From Flavobacteriia bacterium (GTDB taxonomy: Bacteria; Bacteroidota; Bacteroidia; Flavobacteriales_D; Crocinitomicaceae): 64,000 bases of DNA. Positions within the stretch are counted from its first letter, which is position 1; the number at the start of each line of letters is the position of its first letter. Where the stretch lies: assembly GCA_947450325.1 (NCBI GenBank), contig CANFUT010000013.1, positions 1-64,000 on the forward strand. Direction: 5' to 3'. Shown here one piece after another: positions 36,544-45,516 of the stretch. The notes under the pieces are model-generated. The model was not told the origin of the DNA. It searched no databases and saw only the letters and a list, made by a program, of their open reading frames with translations. A program made the translations under genes and the position numbers.

Positions 36544-37791
36544 TTAAGCCACAAACCAGTGAAAAAGTGGTTTTGAAAGTGGTAAGTTTTTTAAGTCAAT
36601 CTTTTCAGTTTTGAGTTCAAAATAAAATCTGACAGGTTTTTTATCCACCAAATCTATTTCTTCCCAAGTGAAAAAATAAAAGTCATTGGCTTTATCAATG
36701 TGCACTTCTATTTGCTTTTTCGGCATATTTACAATCCATGAATTTTTAGCTTCATTGAAAGCAGTTGGAAAATCACGGAAATGCTCGTCTTGAAATTGCA
36801 AAATCAAATAGCCACGACGATGAATGAAAATTCTTTTGATAGAATCAATTTTTCCGAAATATTTTGAATCTGTTTTATACGCCATTGAGGTCAAGCCAAA
36901 GTTTGATTTTACCTGATAAGCACCATGAAATTTAGGTCTAGGCGTTAAATCGTCGTTGTAAATGTTGTTTTCTGCGAAAAAATACAAGGATTCAAAAAGC
37001 ATGGCCGCAATCAAAATCGCTTTGAATAGTTTTTGAAATCGATTTTTGATTGGATTGACATTTTCAAATGTAGGTCTTGTAAATCGTTCTTCTTGGCTGA
37101 AGAAAATACCATAAAGACTTTTTAGATAAGGCATTATTAAAATCAAACAAAGAATTAAAAGGTAAGAACTCAAGATTTTGACTGAAATATCAAAGCTGAA
37201 ATTGATTATTAACACATGTAACATCACTCCAAAGGCGATAAATGCGCCCAACAATCTTGTTTTTCTGTTGAGCAACAAAATCGCTGGAATGATTTCCAAA
37301 ATACCTGAAATCAAAGAATAGCTGTAGGAAGAACCAACAGTTGACCAAAACAAAATATCTTTCGACAAATAACCTAGCGGCGTGAAAAGTGTATTTGGTT
37401 CGGGAAAATAAAATTGAACTTTGAAAATTTTATCAACGCCATATTTCAGCAGAAAAAACGCTAAAATATAACTTGCTGAAACTTGTAAGAAATACAAAAT
37501 TTGATTGTCAGAAAATCGCAAAAACCATTTGGACCAAGCGAAACCTAACAACAATGAAATGAGCGATAAATGAAAATAATGAATATAAAGTCCAAGAGAA
37601 TCTGATTCAATGTTGGAGATGAATTTAAAGTTTACTCCAAAAATATGAGTCGCAGTAAATTCATTGATTGCTTGAAAAAAATCGCTGACTAAAAATCCAA
37701 ATGAAGGAAAAAAATGCATTGGAAAAGGCAGCGTAATTGCGAACAGCACAATAAACACCAACAAACTCCGATTGATCATTTTTTCAATCAT
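36544..37791 (-). CDS. Multi-pass membrane protein with C-terminal soluble domain (DoxX/HTTM-like), unknown function
   Basis: About seven membrane spans fill residues 8-275, including FLLKYGVDKIFKVQFYFPEPN, which resembles the DoxX/HTTM superfamily. A soluble, strand-rich domain of about 130 residues follows (YQVKSNFGLTSMAYKTDS to the end). I do not recognise a specific family. The start may be ATG 37791 or the Met four codons later. It lies 5 bases after a small secreted protein gene on the same strand, and three genes (38730 to 36544) look co-transcribed. Confidence 0.6.
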   Translation of the reverse strand: MIEKMINRSLLVFIVLFAITLPFPMHFFPSFGFLVSDFFQAINEFTATHIFGVNFKFISNIESDSLGLYIHYFHLSLISLLLGFAWSKWFLRFSDNQILYFLQVSASYILAFFLLKYGVDKIFKVQFYFPEPNTLFTPLGYLSKDILFWSTVGSSYSYSLISGILEIIPAILLLNRKTRLLGAFIAFGVMLHVLIINFSFDISVKILSSYLLILCLILIMPYLKSLYGIFFSQEERFTRPTFENVNPIKNRFQKLFKAILIAAMLFESLYFFAENNIYNDDLTPRPKFHGAYQVKSNFGLTSMAYKTDSKYFGKIDSIKRIFIHRRGYLILQFQDEHFRDFPTAFNEAKNSWIVNMPKKQIEVHIDKANDFYFFTWEEIDLVDKKPVRFYFELKTEKIDLKNLPLSKPLFHWFVA

Positions 37792-37796
37792 TTCAA

Positions 37797-38288
37797 CTAA
37801 TTTTTAGTTTCAGGTTTTTTGAAAAATTGAAGGACAAAAGGTGTTAAACTTCCGCCGAGAATTAAATACAATAGCCACAAGTTGTTGGTTTTTGTTTTAC
37901 TTTTTCCTTTGATTTTCTTTTGGGGTTCATTTTGCTTGAAAATAATGTAAGGCGGATAGTTTTCTTTAATTATTTTGGTGTCTGATCTGTAAATTGGATC
38001 AATTAAATTTGTGTCACTGTAATAGTAGTTTTTTCTTAAACTGTCTTGCAAAAGCTGATAATTTTCCATGTGCCAAACTTCCACATATTGACTGTCAGAT
38101 ATTACTTTCACTGTATCAAAAATTTTGATCATGTGCATCTCAGGAAAGTCTCCAAAATTGTCATTTTCCAAAGTGGCATCAAAATCAACTGGATTTCCTG
38201 AATGACTTTTAAAAGCAATGATTTTCGTTTGTGCAAATCCATAATTGAAAATCAATATCAGAAATAAAAAAAGAGTTAAGTGTTTCAT
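37797..38288 (-). CDS. Secreted or anchored small protein, paralog of its upstream neighbour
   Basis: A signal peptide (MKHLTLFLFLILIFNYGFAQ) is followed by TKIIAFKSHSGNPVDFDATLE. A hydrophobic span near the C-terminus (LWLLYLILGGSLTPFVLQFF) is followed by a Lys-rich tail, so the protein is probably inner-membrane anchored with a periplasmic body. It shares signal peptide, the QTKIIAxKSHSG start and the C-terminal anchor with the gene upstream, so the two are tandem paralogs. The function is unknown. Confidence 0.62.
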   Translation of the reverse strand: MKHLTLFLFLILIFNYGFAQTKIIAFKSHSGNPVDFDATLENDNFGDFPEMHMIKIFDTVKVISDSQYVEVWHMENYQLLQDSLRKNYYYSDTNLIDPIYRSDTKIIKENYPPYIIFKQNEPQKKIKGKSKTKTNNLWLLYLILGGSLTPFVLQFFKKPETKN

Positions 38289-38298
38289 TTTTAAAATT

Positions 38299-38730
38299 TT
38301 AATATTTTACTGATAAGTTTTTTCTCCATTGTGAAATAAAAACCCCAATCATAAGAATTCCAAACAAATATAAGCTTCCTTTGCGTGGTTTGGTTTTGAG
38401 TCCATTTGATTCTTTCCAATCTTTTTCAAAACCAACAAATTTGATTCTTGTATATTGTTTTTTGAGTTCCTCCAAAGTGATGTTTGGATTCAAGAATGAA
38501 GGATGTTCGAAAATTGTATCTCGACCACCAAAATTATCGATTTCAACGATGCATTTTGGACCAATTTTCACAACAGAATCAAGTTTTACGGGAGAAATTC
38601 CAAAATTACAATCAGTTTCATTATTCAAGAATTTCGAATCACCACTGTGACTTTTCAAGGCGATAATTTTTGTTTGTCCAAAAATGGAAATGTTCAAAGT
38701 GATAAATGTGATTAAAAGAAAGTTTTTCAT
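38299..38730 (-). CDS. Secreted or anchored small protein, first of a tandem paralog pair
   Basis: The ATG at 38730 gives a 143-residue protein starting MKNFLLITFITLNISIFGQ, a good signal peptide. An upstream ATG would put 14 polar residues before it. The mature start TKIIALKSHSGDSKFL matches the downstream paralog. A C-terminal span (LYLFGILMIGVFISQW) ends in basic residues. It has a cysteine-containing middle part (ETDCNFGISP; KIGPKCIVEID). It is separated by 10 bases from its paralog. I do not recognise a family. Confidence 0.6.
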   Translation of the reverse strand: MKNFLLITFITLNISIFGQTKIIALKSHSGDSKFLNNETDCNFGISPVKLDSVVKIGPKCIVEIDNFGGRDTIFEHPSFLNPNITLEELKKQYTRIKFVGFEKDWKESNGLKTKPRKGSLYLFGILMIGVFISQWRKNLSVKY

Positions 38731-38889
38731 TTGAGTTCGTTTTTTGTTGAATTGGAATACAGCCATGTTCAAGATTCGTTCAAAAAAAAGAAAAATTTGT
38801 AATTAACAACCCAACAATGATAAAATAACAACTTGCATCAAAATGGAGTGCTAATTGAAAGTAATTTTATACAATTAGAATTGTTTGGA

Positions 38890-39804
38890 ATGAAGTTAAA
38901 ACAACCACATAAAGTTGCTGAAATAGCTGAATTGATTGACGCTTCATTTGTTGGAGATGGAGATCAATTGGTTACTGGAATCAATGAGATTCACAGGGTC
39001 GAAATTGGTGATTTGGTTTTTGTGGATCATCCTAAATATTACCAAAAAGCGCTCAAAAGTGCAGCGACAATCATTTTGATTGACCAAGAAGTGGAATGTC
39101 CAGAAGGAAAATCTTTGCTTATATCCAAGAATCCTTTTGATGATTACAATCGCTTAACCAAGTATTTTTCGCCTTTCAAGCCACAATCAGAAATGATAGG
39201 TGAAGATTGTGAAATTGATGATTCTGCATTGATTTACCCAAATGTTTTTATTGGACATCGGGTGAAAATTGGTGCACATGTTACCATTCATCCAGGCTGT
39301 TATATCGGCGATGACACAGTGATTGAAGAAAACGCGATTATCGGACCAAATTCAGTTTTGGGACATTATGCATTTTATTACAAACAGAAACCCGAAGGCA
39401 GAGAAAGAATGCATTCATGTGGAAATGTTTGGATTGAGCGAGATGTGGAAATTGGTGCTTTGTGTTCAATTGACGCGGGAGTTTCCTCTACAACGAGAAT
39501 TGGCGCTGGCACTAAAATCGACAACCAAGTGCACATTGGACATGATACGATTGTCGGTAAAAACTGCTTGATGGCAGGACATACAGGTGTGGCTGGTTGC
39601 GTGACTATGGAAGACAATGTGATTTTGTGGGGCCAAGTCGGCGTTGCGAGTGATCTTGTTTTGGGCAAAGGTTCTGTTGTGTTAGCTCAATCTGGAATTT
39701 CTAAAGACTTAAAACCTGGGGTTACTTATTTCGGAAGTCCAGCGGGCGAAGTAAAAGAAAAATTCAAAGAAATGGCGGCAATTCGTCAATTGGCAAAGAA
39801 ATAA
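38890..39804 (+). CDS. LpxD-like UDP-3-O-acylglucosamine N-acyltransferase
   Basis: LpxD adds the second acyl chain in lipid A synthesis. From ATG 38890 the protein has 304 residues: an N-terminal uridine-binding-like domain (residues 1-95), then a left-handed beta-helix of hexapeptides (IGEDCEIDDSALIYPNVFIG through VILWGQVGVASDLVLGKGSVVLAQSG). The KIDNQVHIGHDTIVG block carries the catalytic-type His. A short insert (YYKQKPEGRERMHSCG) interrupts the helix. It is shorter than E. coli LpxD, and no lpxA, lpxB or fabZ is adjacent. It may be a second, divergent copy. The upstream TTG at 38833 is a poorer start. The next gene begins 3 bases after its stop. Confidence 0.78.
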   Translation: MKLKQPHKVAEIAELIDASFVGDGDQLVTGINEIHRVEIGDLVFVDHPKYYQKALKSAATIILIDQEVECPEGKSLLISKNPFDDYNRLTKYFSPFKPQSEMIGEDCEIDDSALIYPNVFIGHRVKIGAHVTIHPGCYIGDDTVIEENAIIGPNSVLGHYAFYYKQKPEGRERMHSCGNVWIERDVEIGALCSIDAGVSSTTRIGAGTKIDNQVHIGHDTIVGKNCLMAGHTGVAGCVTMEDNVILWGQVGVASDLVLGKGSVVLAQSGISKDLKPGVTYFGSPAGEVKEKFKEMAAIRQLAKK

Positions 39805-39807
39805 GAC

Positions 39808-41040
39808 ATGCAAGATAAACTGATTCAACATTTAGAGCATCAAATTTCGCTGCAAGAGTTTAAGTTAAATTCCTTGTTGGAAATTACCAATGCGATTAAT
39901 TCGAATCAGCCAGTCGATCAATTGACAAGAATTTTAGGCTTCATTTTAAAAGAACAGCTAGGATTCGATAAGTTTGTATTGTTTCACAAGCAAGATGAAT
40001 GGTTGAGTTTGTTGAAAGTTGGATTTAAAGGTAAAGTCAAAGACATCAATGTAAAAGAGGATTTATCTCGTTTCAAAGAAATTACGGTGATTGAATCATC
40101 ACCATCTAAAATTATTGATGAATTTGATGTGGTGGTTCCCGTTTTTCACAAAAATGAGCCATTGGCTTATTTGCTGGTAGCAGGTTTAGAGCATGAAAAG
40201 TTGAGGTTGACTGAAACGTTGACCAACATGACTTTTATTCAAACCTTGGCGAATATCATTGTAGTTGCTGTTGAGAATAAACGAATGACCAAATTGGGAA
40301 TCATTCAAGAGCGAATAAAAAAGGAGTTGGAAGTTGCTTCGGAAATGCAGAAATTGCTTTTTCCTTCTGACTTGCCTTCGAATCGAAAAATGGACATTTC
40401 AGCAAAATATACGCCTCGACATGAAGTTGGCGGAGATTATTATGATTTTATTCCTTTGGGTGAAGATGAATATATTATTTGCATTGCTGATGTTTCTGGG
40501 AAAGGAATCAGTGCGGCAATGTTGATGGCCAATTTTCAAGCGACAATTCGAACGTTATTTAGTTATCAGCGCTTTGAGCTTGATTTTTTGGTAGAAGAAT
40601 TAAATAAAAAAGTAATCAGGAGTGCTAAAGGCGAAAAATTCATCACATTTTTTGTCGCGCATTACAACGCTGTTACGAGAAAATTAAACTACATTAATGC
40701 GGGTCACAATCATCCGTTTATAACGAATGGTAAAAAAGTGCAAATGCTGGACCAAGGTTCCATTGGTTTGGGGATGTTAGAAGAATTGCCATTCATTAAT
40801 CCAGGAAGTTTGGAGTTGGGGCCGAATACGACTTTGGTAATGTATACAGATGGAATCATCGAATTGGAAAATGAAAAAAATGAATTTTTCGAGCTGGAAC
40901 GATTGATAAAATTGGTTCACAGTTATTACCCATTGAAAATGGAAGACATGAACAATTTGATTTTCTCCAAGCTCGACGAGTGGCGTGCCGCAAGGAATTT
41001 GGTTGATGATACTGCGATTTTTTCGTGTAGGTTCTTTTAA
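39808..41040 (+). CDS. GAF-like / SpoIIE-type PP2C serine phosphatase (RsbU-like)
   Basis: Residues about 20-165 look like a GAF-type sensor domain, followed by a helical linker with the family's IIQERIKKELEVASEMQKLLFP. The phosphatase domain (about 200-405) has the metal-ligand motifs YTPRHEVGGDYYDF, CIADVSGKGISAAMLMA, YINAGHNHPF, VMYTDGIIE and NLVDDTAIF. Such enzymes dephosphorylate anti-anti-sigma-type STAS proteins or other phosphoserine targets. It is not next to a STAS or kinase gene, so its partner is unknown. It follows the LpxD-like gene by 3 bases, which suggests co-transcription. Confidence 0.9.
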   Translation: MQDKLIQHLEHQISLQEFKLNSLLEITNAINSNQPVDQLTRILGFILKEQLGFDKFVLFHKQDEWLSLLKVGFKGKVKDINVKEDLSRFKEITVIESSPSKIIDEFDVVVPVFHKNEPLAYLLVAGLEHEKLRLTETLTNMTFIQTLANIIVVAVENKRMTKLGIIQERIKKELEVASEMQKLLFPSDLPSNRKMDISAKYTPRHEVGGDYYDFIPLGEDEYIICIADVSGKGISAAMLMANFQATIRTLFSYQRFELDFLVEELNKKVIRSAKGEKFITFFVAHYNAVTRKLNYINAGHNHPFITNGKKVQMLDQGSIGLGMLEELPFINPGSLELGPNTTLVMYTDGIIELENEKNEFFELERLIKLVHSYYPLKMEDMNNLIFSKLDEWRAARNLVDDTAIFSCRFF

Positions 41041-41083
41041 TTTTGCTTTATATATAAATCAAATTTAAAATCAATAGTTTTAT

Positions 41084-41091
41084 TAACTTTG
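41084..41091 (+). promoter_or_regulatory. Promoter at the head of the polysaccharide locus
   Basis: TAACTTTG is an exact TAnnTTTG box, 22 bases before the ATG at 41114. Confidence 0.55.
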
Positions 41092-41113
41092 AAAATTGAC
41101 AATTTAGAACAGT

Positions 41114-42553
41114 ATGGATAGAATATCCTTTTCATTTTTTGTATTTAATGATACAGCCAAAAGGCTGACTTTTTTTACAATTATTGATTTTGCCGTTTTG
41201 TTCATTTGGTTAATTTTAATTCTAGGATTTGCTTTATACAAAGTATCAAAAAATAGTGGAAAAGAGTATTACAAAGATTATTTAAAACATCTATTCTATA
41301 AAATTGGATTTGCGATCGTATTTTCATTGTATTATATTTTCTATGTGAAAGGTGGAGATTCCATTGCATTTTACGATATGGCGGGCTGTATGAATAAATT
41401 ATTTTTGAAATCGCCCGATTTATACTTGAATAATCTTTTGAACGATTTTAATTCGCCAGACTTTATGAATTTATATGATATAAATACAGGTTTGCCTCCC
41501 AGGTGGATTATGACTGAGAAGGAATCTTTTTTTGTTGGTAAGGTAGTTTCTTTATTTTCTTTTATTTCAGGGAATAGTTTTTTAACAATAGCAGTCCTTC
41601 TTGCTACAATTACTGCCAATGTAACTTGGCGATTTTATGAATTAGTATTGAAAGTTTTTCCAGATTCAAATCGTTGGGTTACTTACGCAATATTATTTAT
41701 TCCGTCTTTGAGTTTCTGGTGTACAGGGATTTCTAAAGATACTTTGGTTGTGATATCTATTTTTTCAATAGTAACCCATGTTTTTAGTTTGTTAATCGGA
41801 CATCAAAAGTCTAAATTAACCAGCTTTTTAATCATTGCCTTTCACATTTGGATGATGTATCATTTAAGATCTGTAGTGTTAATTTCATTGATGCTTCCTG
41901 TTTTTATTGCATTGAGTTCTAGGATATCAAATCGATTTAGTACCCCATTTATAAAAAGAACTGTTCAGTTTTTCATCGGAATAGTAAGTATTGGAGGTTT
42001 TTTTGCAGGAATTCAATCATATGGGAATGAAGTTTCAGTGGAGAAATACATCAAAGAAGCCGAAGTTCAAACCAAGGATTTTAACGAAAATAAATTATAC
42101 ACAGGCAAGAAATACAGCATTGAGGTAACTGACTATTCTCCCGTTGGTTTGATTAAGGTTTTCCCTGAAGCAATTTTAGCAGGATTATTTAGGCCTTATA
42201 TCTGGGAAGCATTGTCGGTTTCTTTGTTTTTAAATGGTATCGAGAGTACCATTTTAATTTATTTTGTCTATAAATTTTTTACCAAAGATCGAAAGCGGAG
42301 GATAAAAATGATTCGTGAAAATGAATTTTTACTTTTTAGTTTCTTTTTCATTTTGATATTTGGCTTTATCACTGGGTTTTCATCGATTATTTTTGGGGTG
42401 CTTGTCCGTTTGAGAGCCCCATTGTTGCCTTTCTTAGCAATTTTACTTGTCGTCGAGCCTAAAAATGGAGTAGAGTCAATTGAAATGATTGATAACGAAT
42501 CAGAAGATGAATTTATAAAAATCACTGAAATTAACTTATTAACCGGCAAATAA
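41114..42553 (+). CDS. Polytopic membrane protein of unknown function at the head of a polysaccharide locus
   Basis: The 479-residue protein has about ten to eleven membrane spans. A large extracytoplasmic loop follows the third span (AFYDMAGCMNKLFLKSPDLY ... PPRWIMTEKE), another lies near residues 300-345 (YGNEVSVEKYIKEAEVQTKD), and the C-terminus is acidic. The shape, spans with large outside loops, recalls polymerase/ligase-type or GT-C glycan enzymes, but no diagnostic motif is seen. It is separated from wzm by a 158-base gap that contains a second promoter. Its involvement in glycan assembly is inferred only from position. Confidence 0.6.
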   Translation: MDRISFSFFVFNDTAKRLTFFTIIDFAVLFIWLILILGFALYKVSKNSGKEYYKDYLKHLFYKIGFAIVFSLYYIFYVKGGDSIAFYDMAGCMNKLFLKSPDLYLNNLLNDFNSPDFMNLYDINTGLPPRWIMTEKESFFVGKVVSLFSFISGNSFLTIAVLLATITANVTWRFYELVLKVFPDSNRWVTYAILFIPSLSFWCTGISKDTLVVISIFSIVTHVFSLLIGHQKSKLTSFLIIAFHIWMMYHLRSVVLISLMLPVFIALSSRISNRFSTPFIKRTVQFFIGIVSIGGFFAGIQSYGNEVSVEKYIKEAEVQTKDFNENKLYTGKKYSIEVTDYSPVGLIKVFPEAILAGLFRPYIWEALSVSLFLNGIESTILIYFVYKFFTKDRKRRIKMIRENEFLLFSFFFILIFGFITGFSSIIFGVLVRLRAPLLPFLAILLVVEPKNGVESIEMIDNESEDEFIKITEINLLTGK

Positions 42554-42612
42554 TTATTTGAATTAGTTTGTTTTGTTAATCAAGTTTTCATGCATATTAT
42601 AAAAAAAAAATC

Positions 42613-42620
42613 TATTTTTG
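42613..42620 (+). promoter_or_regulatory. Putative promoter of the wzm-wzt gene run
   Basis: TATTTTTG matches TAnnTTTG exactly. It lies in the gap between the membrane protein gene and wzm and leaves a leader of about 85 bases. A weaker TTAGTTTG at 42683-42690 is an alternative. Confidence 0.4.
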
Positions 42621-42711
42621 TTCATAATTCAACAGATTAGATTCTTTGGGAATGTTGCCTTCTATAAAGTATTAAGAATGATTTAGTTTGACAAAATAGG
42701 ATTGGAAAAGT

Positions 42712-43563
42712 ATGAGTAAGGATGAAAATTGGTCGGAAATAATTCGACCTAAGCGACATTGGTTAGATATTAATTTAAAGGAACTTTGGAGATATAGAGA
42801 TTTAATTTTGCTTTTTGTAAGAAGAGATTTTGTTTCTGTATACAAACAAACTGTGCTTGGGCCTTTGTGGCTTTTCATTCAACCCTTGTTCACAACCATT
42901 ACGTTTTATTTTGTTTTCAGTAGAATCGCCAAAATTCCAACTGATAATGTTGACCCTATTTTGTTTTATTTATCAGGTATTACATTATGGAACTATTTTT
43001 CAGATTGTTTCAGTAAAACATCAAATACTTTTGTAGCAAATGCTGGAATTTTTGGTAAAGTATATTTCCCACGATTGGCTACACCTATTTCGATCGTCAT
43101 TTCCAACCTAATTAAGCTTGGAATTCAAGTTTTGCTATTTGTAGGAATAGCGCTTTACCGAGTTTATTTTCATGGCGCACAAATTAATATCAATGAAACT
43201 ATTTTATTATTACCTGTTCTGATATTATTGATGGCCATAATGGGATTAGGTTTAGGAATCATTTTTTCTGCCTTAACTACCAAATACCGTGACCTAAGCT
43301 TCTTGTTGACATTTGGTATTCAGTTATTAATGTATGCCACGCCAATTATTTATCCTTTGAGTTTTACCTCAGGGAAATTACATCAAATATTATCTTATAA
43401 TCCGATCACTCCAATAATTGAAAATTTTAGATATGCTTTTTTTGGAATTGGTTATTTAGATATTTCTGGCTTGATTTATACAACTATTTTTTCATTAGTA
43501 GTATTGATTTTAGGAGTCATTATTTTTAATCGAGTAGAAAAAAACTTCATGGATACTGTCTGA
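42712..43563 (+). CDS. wzm: Polysaccharide ABC transporter permease (Wzm-type)
   Basis: This ABC-2 family inner-membrane subunit exports a completed, lipid-linked O-polysaccharide to the periplasm. The 283-residue protein has the family start LWRYRDLILLFVRRDFVSVYKQTVLGPLWLFIQPL and about six spans, including LSFLLTFGIQLLMYATPIIYPLSF. The ATP-binding partner follows 34 bases downstream. Together they define an ABC-transporter-dependent rather than Wzx/Wzy-dependent pathway. Confidence 0.92.
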   Translation: MSKDENWSEIIRPKRHWLDINLKELWRYRDLILLFVRRDFVSVYKQTVLGPLWLFIQPLFTTITFYFVFSRIAKIPTDNVDPILFYLSGITLWNYFSDCFSKTSNTFVANAGIFGKVYFPRLATPISIVISNLIKLGIQVLLFVGIALYRVYFHGAQININETILLLPVLILLMAIMGLGLGIIFSALTTKYRDLSFLLTFGIQLLMYATPIIYPLSFTSGKLHQILSYNPITPIIENFRYAFFGIGYLDISGLIYTTIFSLVVLILGVIIFNRVEKNFMDTV

Positions 43564-43597
43564 TTTTCAGATGTCCAGAACATAACACATTTAGAAG

Positions 43598-44833
43598 ATG
43601 CCAGCCATCAAAGTAGAAAATTTATTCAAGCAATATCAATTAGGTCAGGTTAGTACAGGCACTGTTGCACATGACTTCAACCGTTGGTTGCACAAGATCA
43701 GAGGCAAAGAAGATCCTTATGAGAAAATTACTGGCGAAAATTCTCGCGAGGAAAAAGGTAATTCGAAATATGTCTGGGCAATCGAAGACATTAATTTTGA
43801 AGCTCGAAAAGGCGAAGTTTTAGGGATAATCGGTAGAAATGGTGCTGGAAAAAGCACATTATTAAAGATTTTATCAAAAGTAACTTCTCCTACAAAAGGA
43901 GAAATAAAAATCAAAGGTAGAATTGCATCTTTACTGGAAGTTGGTACAGGTTTTCATCCTGAATTGACAGGAAGAGAAAACATTTTCTTGAATGGAGCTA
44001 TTTTAGGGATGACAAAATCTGAAATCCGTTCTAAATTCGATGAAATTGTTGCCTTTTCAGGAGTTGAAAAATACATTGATACTCCAGTAAAAAGATATTC
44101 TTCTGGAATGTATGTGCGATTAGCTTTCGCGGTAGCAGCGCATTTGGAACCGGAAATTTTGATCGTTGATGAGGTACTTGCAGTGGGTGACGCCGAATTT
44201 CAAAAAAAATGCTTAGGCAAAATGAAAGACGTAAGTAGTCAAGGAAGAACTGTTCTTTTTGTAAGTCACAATATGGCTGCCGTAAAATCACTTTGTAATA
44301 GAGGGATTTTGATGGAGCGCGGAAAAGTTGTTTTTACTGGAAGCGCAGAGGAGACAGTTGAGCATTATATGAGAATAAATGCTCAAAATTTAAAGCAAAA
44401 GGTAACTTTTGAAACAAAAGAACTAGCTGTTGGAAATGAAAATATTAAATTAAAATCTGTAGTTGTTGTTCCTGAAAGTCCTTTTATTACAGAAGATATC
44501 TCAATTAAAATATCTTTTTGGAATCTTTCAGAATCAAAAATTGTAAAGGTTGCAATCGATTTTATTGATTTAAACGAGGATGTTGTTTTTGGATCAGGTT
44601 TTGATTTTCAAACGGATGAAAATGGCATAAGTTCGGGGACATGTATCATACCAAAAGATTTGCTAAATGATGGTGTGTATTCAATAAATATGTATTTCAA
44701 TTCACCTGAACTTAGACCACTTTGGAATGTTGACAATATTATTAACTTCGAAGTTGAAGATAAAGAACGAAACAGTGCCTATTTTGGAAAAATAAATGGG
44801 GCAGTTAGGCCTAAATTAATTTGGACAGTCTGA
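43598..44833 (+). CDS. wzt: Polysaccharide ABC transporter ATP-binding protein with carbohydrate-binding C-terminal domain (Wzt-type)
   Basis: The nucleotide-binding domain (about residues 1-250) has Walker A GIIGRNGAGKST, the signature YSSGMYVRLAFAVAAH and Walker B ILIVDEVLAVGD. A family-typical insert lies near residues 20-60. Residues about 270-411 form a separate strand-rich domain (KLKSVVVVPESPFITEDISIK) like the Wzt C-terminal domain, which binds the modified end of the finished glycan. This implies that chain length is set by a terminal modification. Its stop overlaps the ATG of the WbqC-family gene. Confidence 0.92.
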   Translation: MPAIKVENLFKQYQLGQVSTGTVAHDFNRWLHKIRGKEDPYEKITGENSREEKGNSKYVWAIEDINFEARKGEVLGIIGRNGAGKSTLLKILSKVTSPTKGEIKIKGRIASLLEVGTGFHPELTGRENIFLNGAILGMTKSEIRSKFDEIVAFSGVEKYIDTPVKRYSSGMYVRLAFAVAAHLEPEILIVDEVLAVGDAEFQKKCLGKMKDVSSQGRTVLFVSHNMAAVKSLCNRGILMERGKVVFTGSAEETVEHYMRINAQNLKQKVTFETKELAVGNENIKLKSVVVVPESPFITEDISIKISFWNLSESKIVKVAIDFIDLNEDVVFGSGFDFQTDENGISSGTCIIPKDLLNDGVYSINMYFNSPELRPLWNVDNIINFEVEDKERNSAYFGKINGAVRPKLIWTV

Positions 44834-45516
44834 TGAAAAAGGTGGCCATACTTCAATCTAACTACATTCCATGGAAGGGATATTTTGACATTATTCGTCA
44901 AGCGGATATATTTGTAATTTATGATGAAGTACAATACACAAAAAACGATTGGAGAAACAGAAATTTAATCAAAACACCAACGGGAAATCAATGGATAACT
45001 ATTCCCGTCAGTCAGAAAAATTTGAGTCAGAAAATTAATGAAACGGAAGTCTCACTTAAAAATTGGAATATTAAACATTGGAATACTTTAGTTGCAAATT
45101 ATGGTAAAACTTCTTTTTTTAAAGAATTTGGTCCCATATTTAAGGCCTTGTATTTGGAAATGGACACTACATTCTTATCTGAAATTAATCTCAAGTTTAT
45201 TAAACTAATTAATGAGATTTTAGATATTACAACTGAGATTATTGATTCAACTAGCCTTGAGTTAAACGGAGACAAAAACGAGCGTTTAATTGAAGCAATT
45301 GAGAAATTAAATGGTACGCATTACATCTCTGGTCCCGCAGCACAAAGTTACATGGATATGGATGCTTTTGCGGCTAAGAATATTACGGTTGAATGGATGG
45401 ATTATCAAAATTATCCTGAATATCATCAGCAACATCCACCTTTTTCGCATGGAGTTTCGGTGGTTGATTTGATTTTTAATGAAGGAGCAAATAGTAAAAA
45501 ATTTCTGATAAAATAA
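44833..45516 (+). CDS. WbqC-family protein
   Basis: The protein starts MKKVAILQSNYIPWKGYFDII, the typical WbqC N-terminus, and keeps the family's VIYDEVQYTKNDWRNRNLIKT and HYISGPAAQSYM blocks. The ATG at 44833 overlaps the Wzt stop (ATGA). A TTG four codons upstream is less likely. WbqC-family proteins occur in O-antigen clusters near amino-sugar genes, but their reaction is not well defined. The next two genes encode an acetyltransferase and an aminotransferase. Confidence 0.88.
   Translation: MKKVAILQSNYIPWKGYFDIIRQADIFVIYDEVQYTKNDWRNRNLIKTPTGNQWITIPVSQKNLSQKINETEVSLKNWNIKHWNTLVANYGKTSFFKEFGPIFKALYLEMDTTFLSEINLKFIKLINEILDITTEIIDSTSLELNGDKNERLIEAIEKLNGTHYISGPAAQSYMDMDAFAAKNITVEWMDYQNYPEYHQQHPPFSHGVSVVDLIFNEGANSKKFLIK

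Noticed and set aside
42601-42611. A-tract before the wzm gene as a phase-variable repeat
   Set aside because: It is a single homopolymer of about ten A in a non-coding gap with no overlap with the promoter core, so there is no support for phase variation from one sequence.
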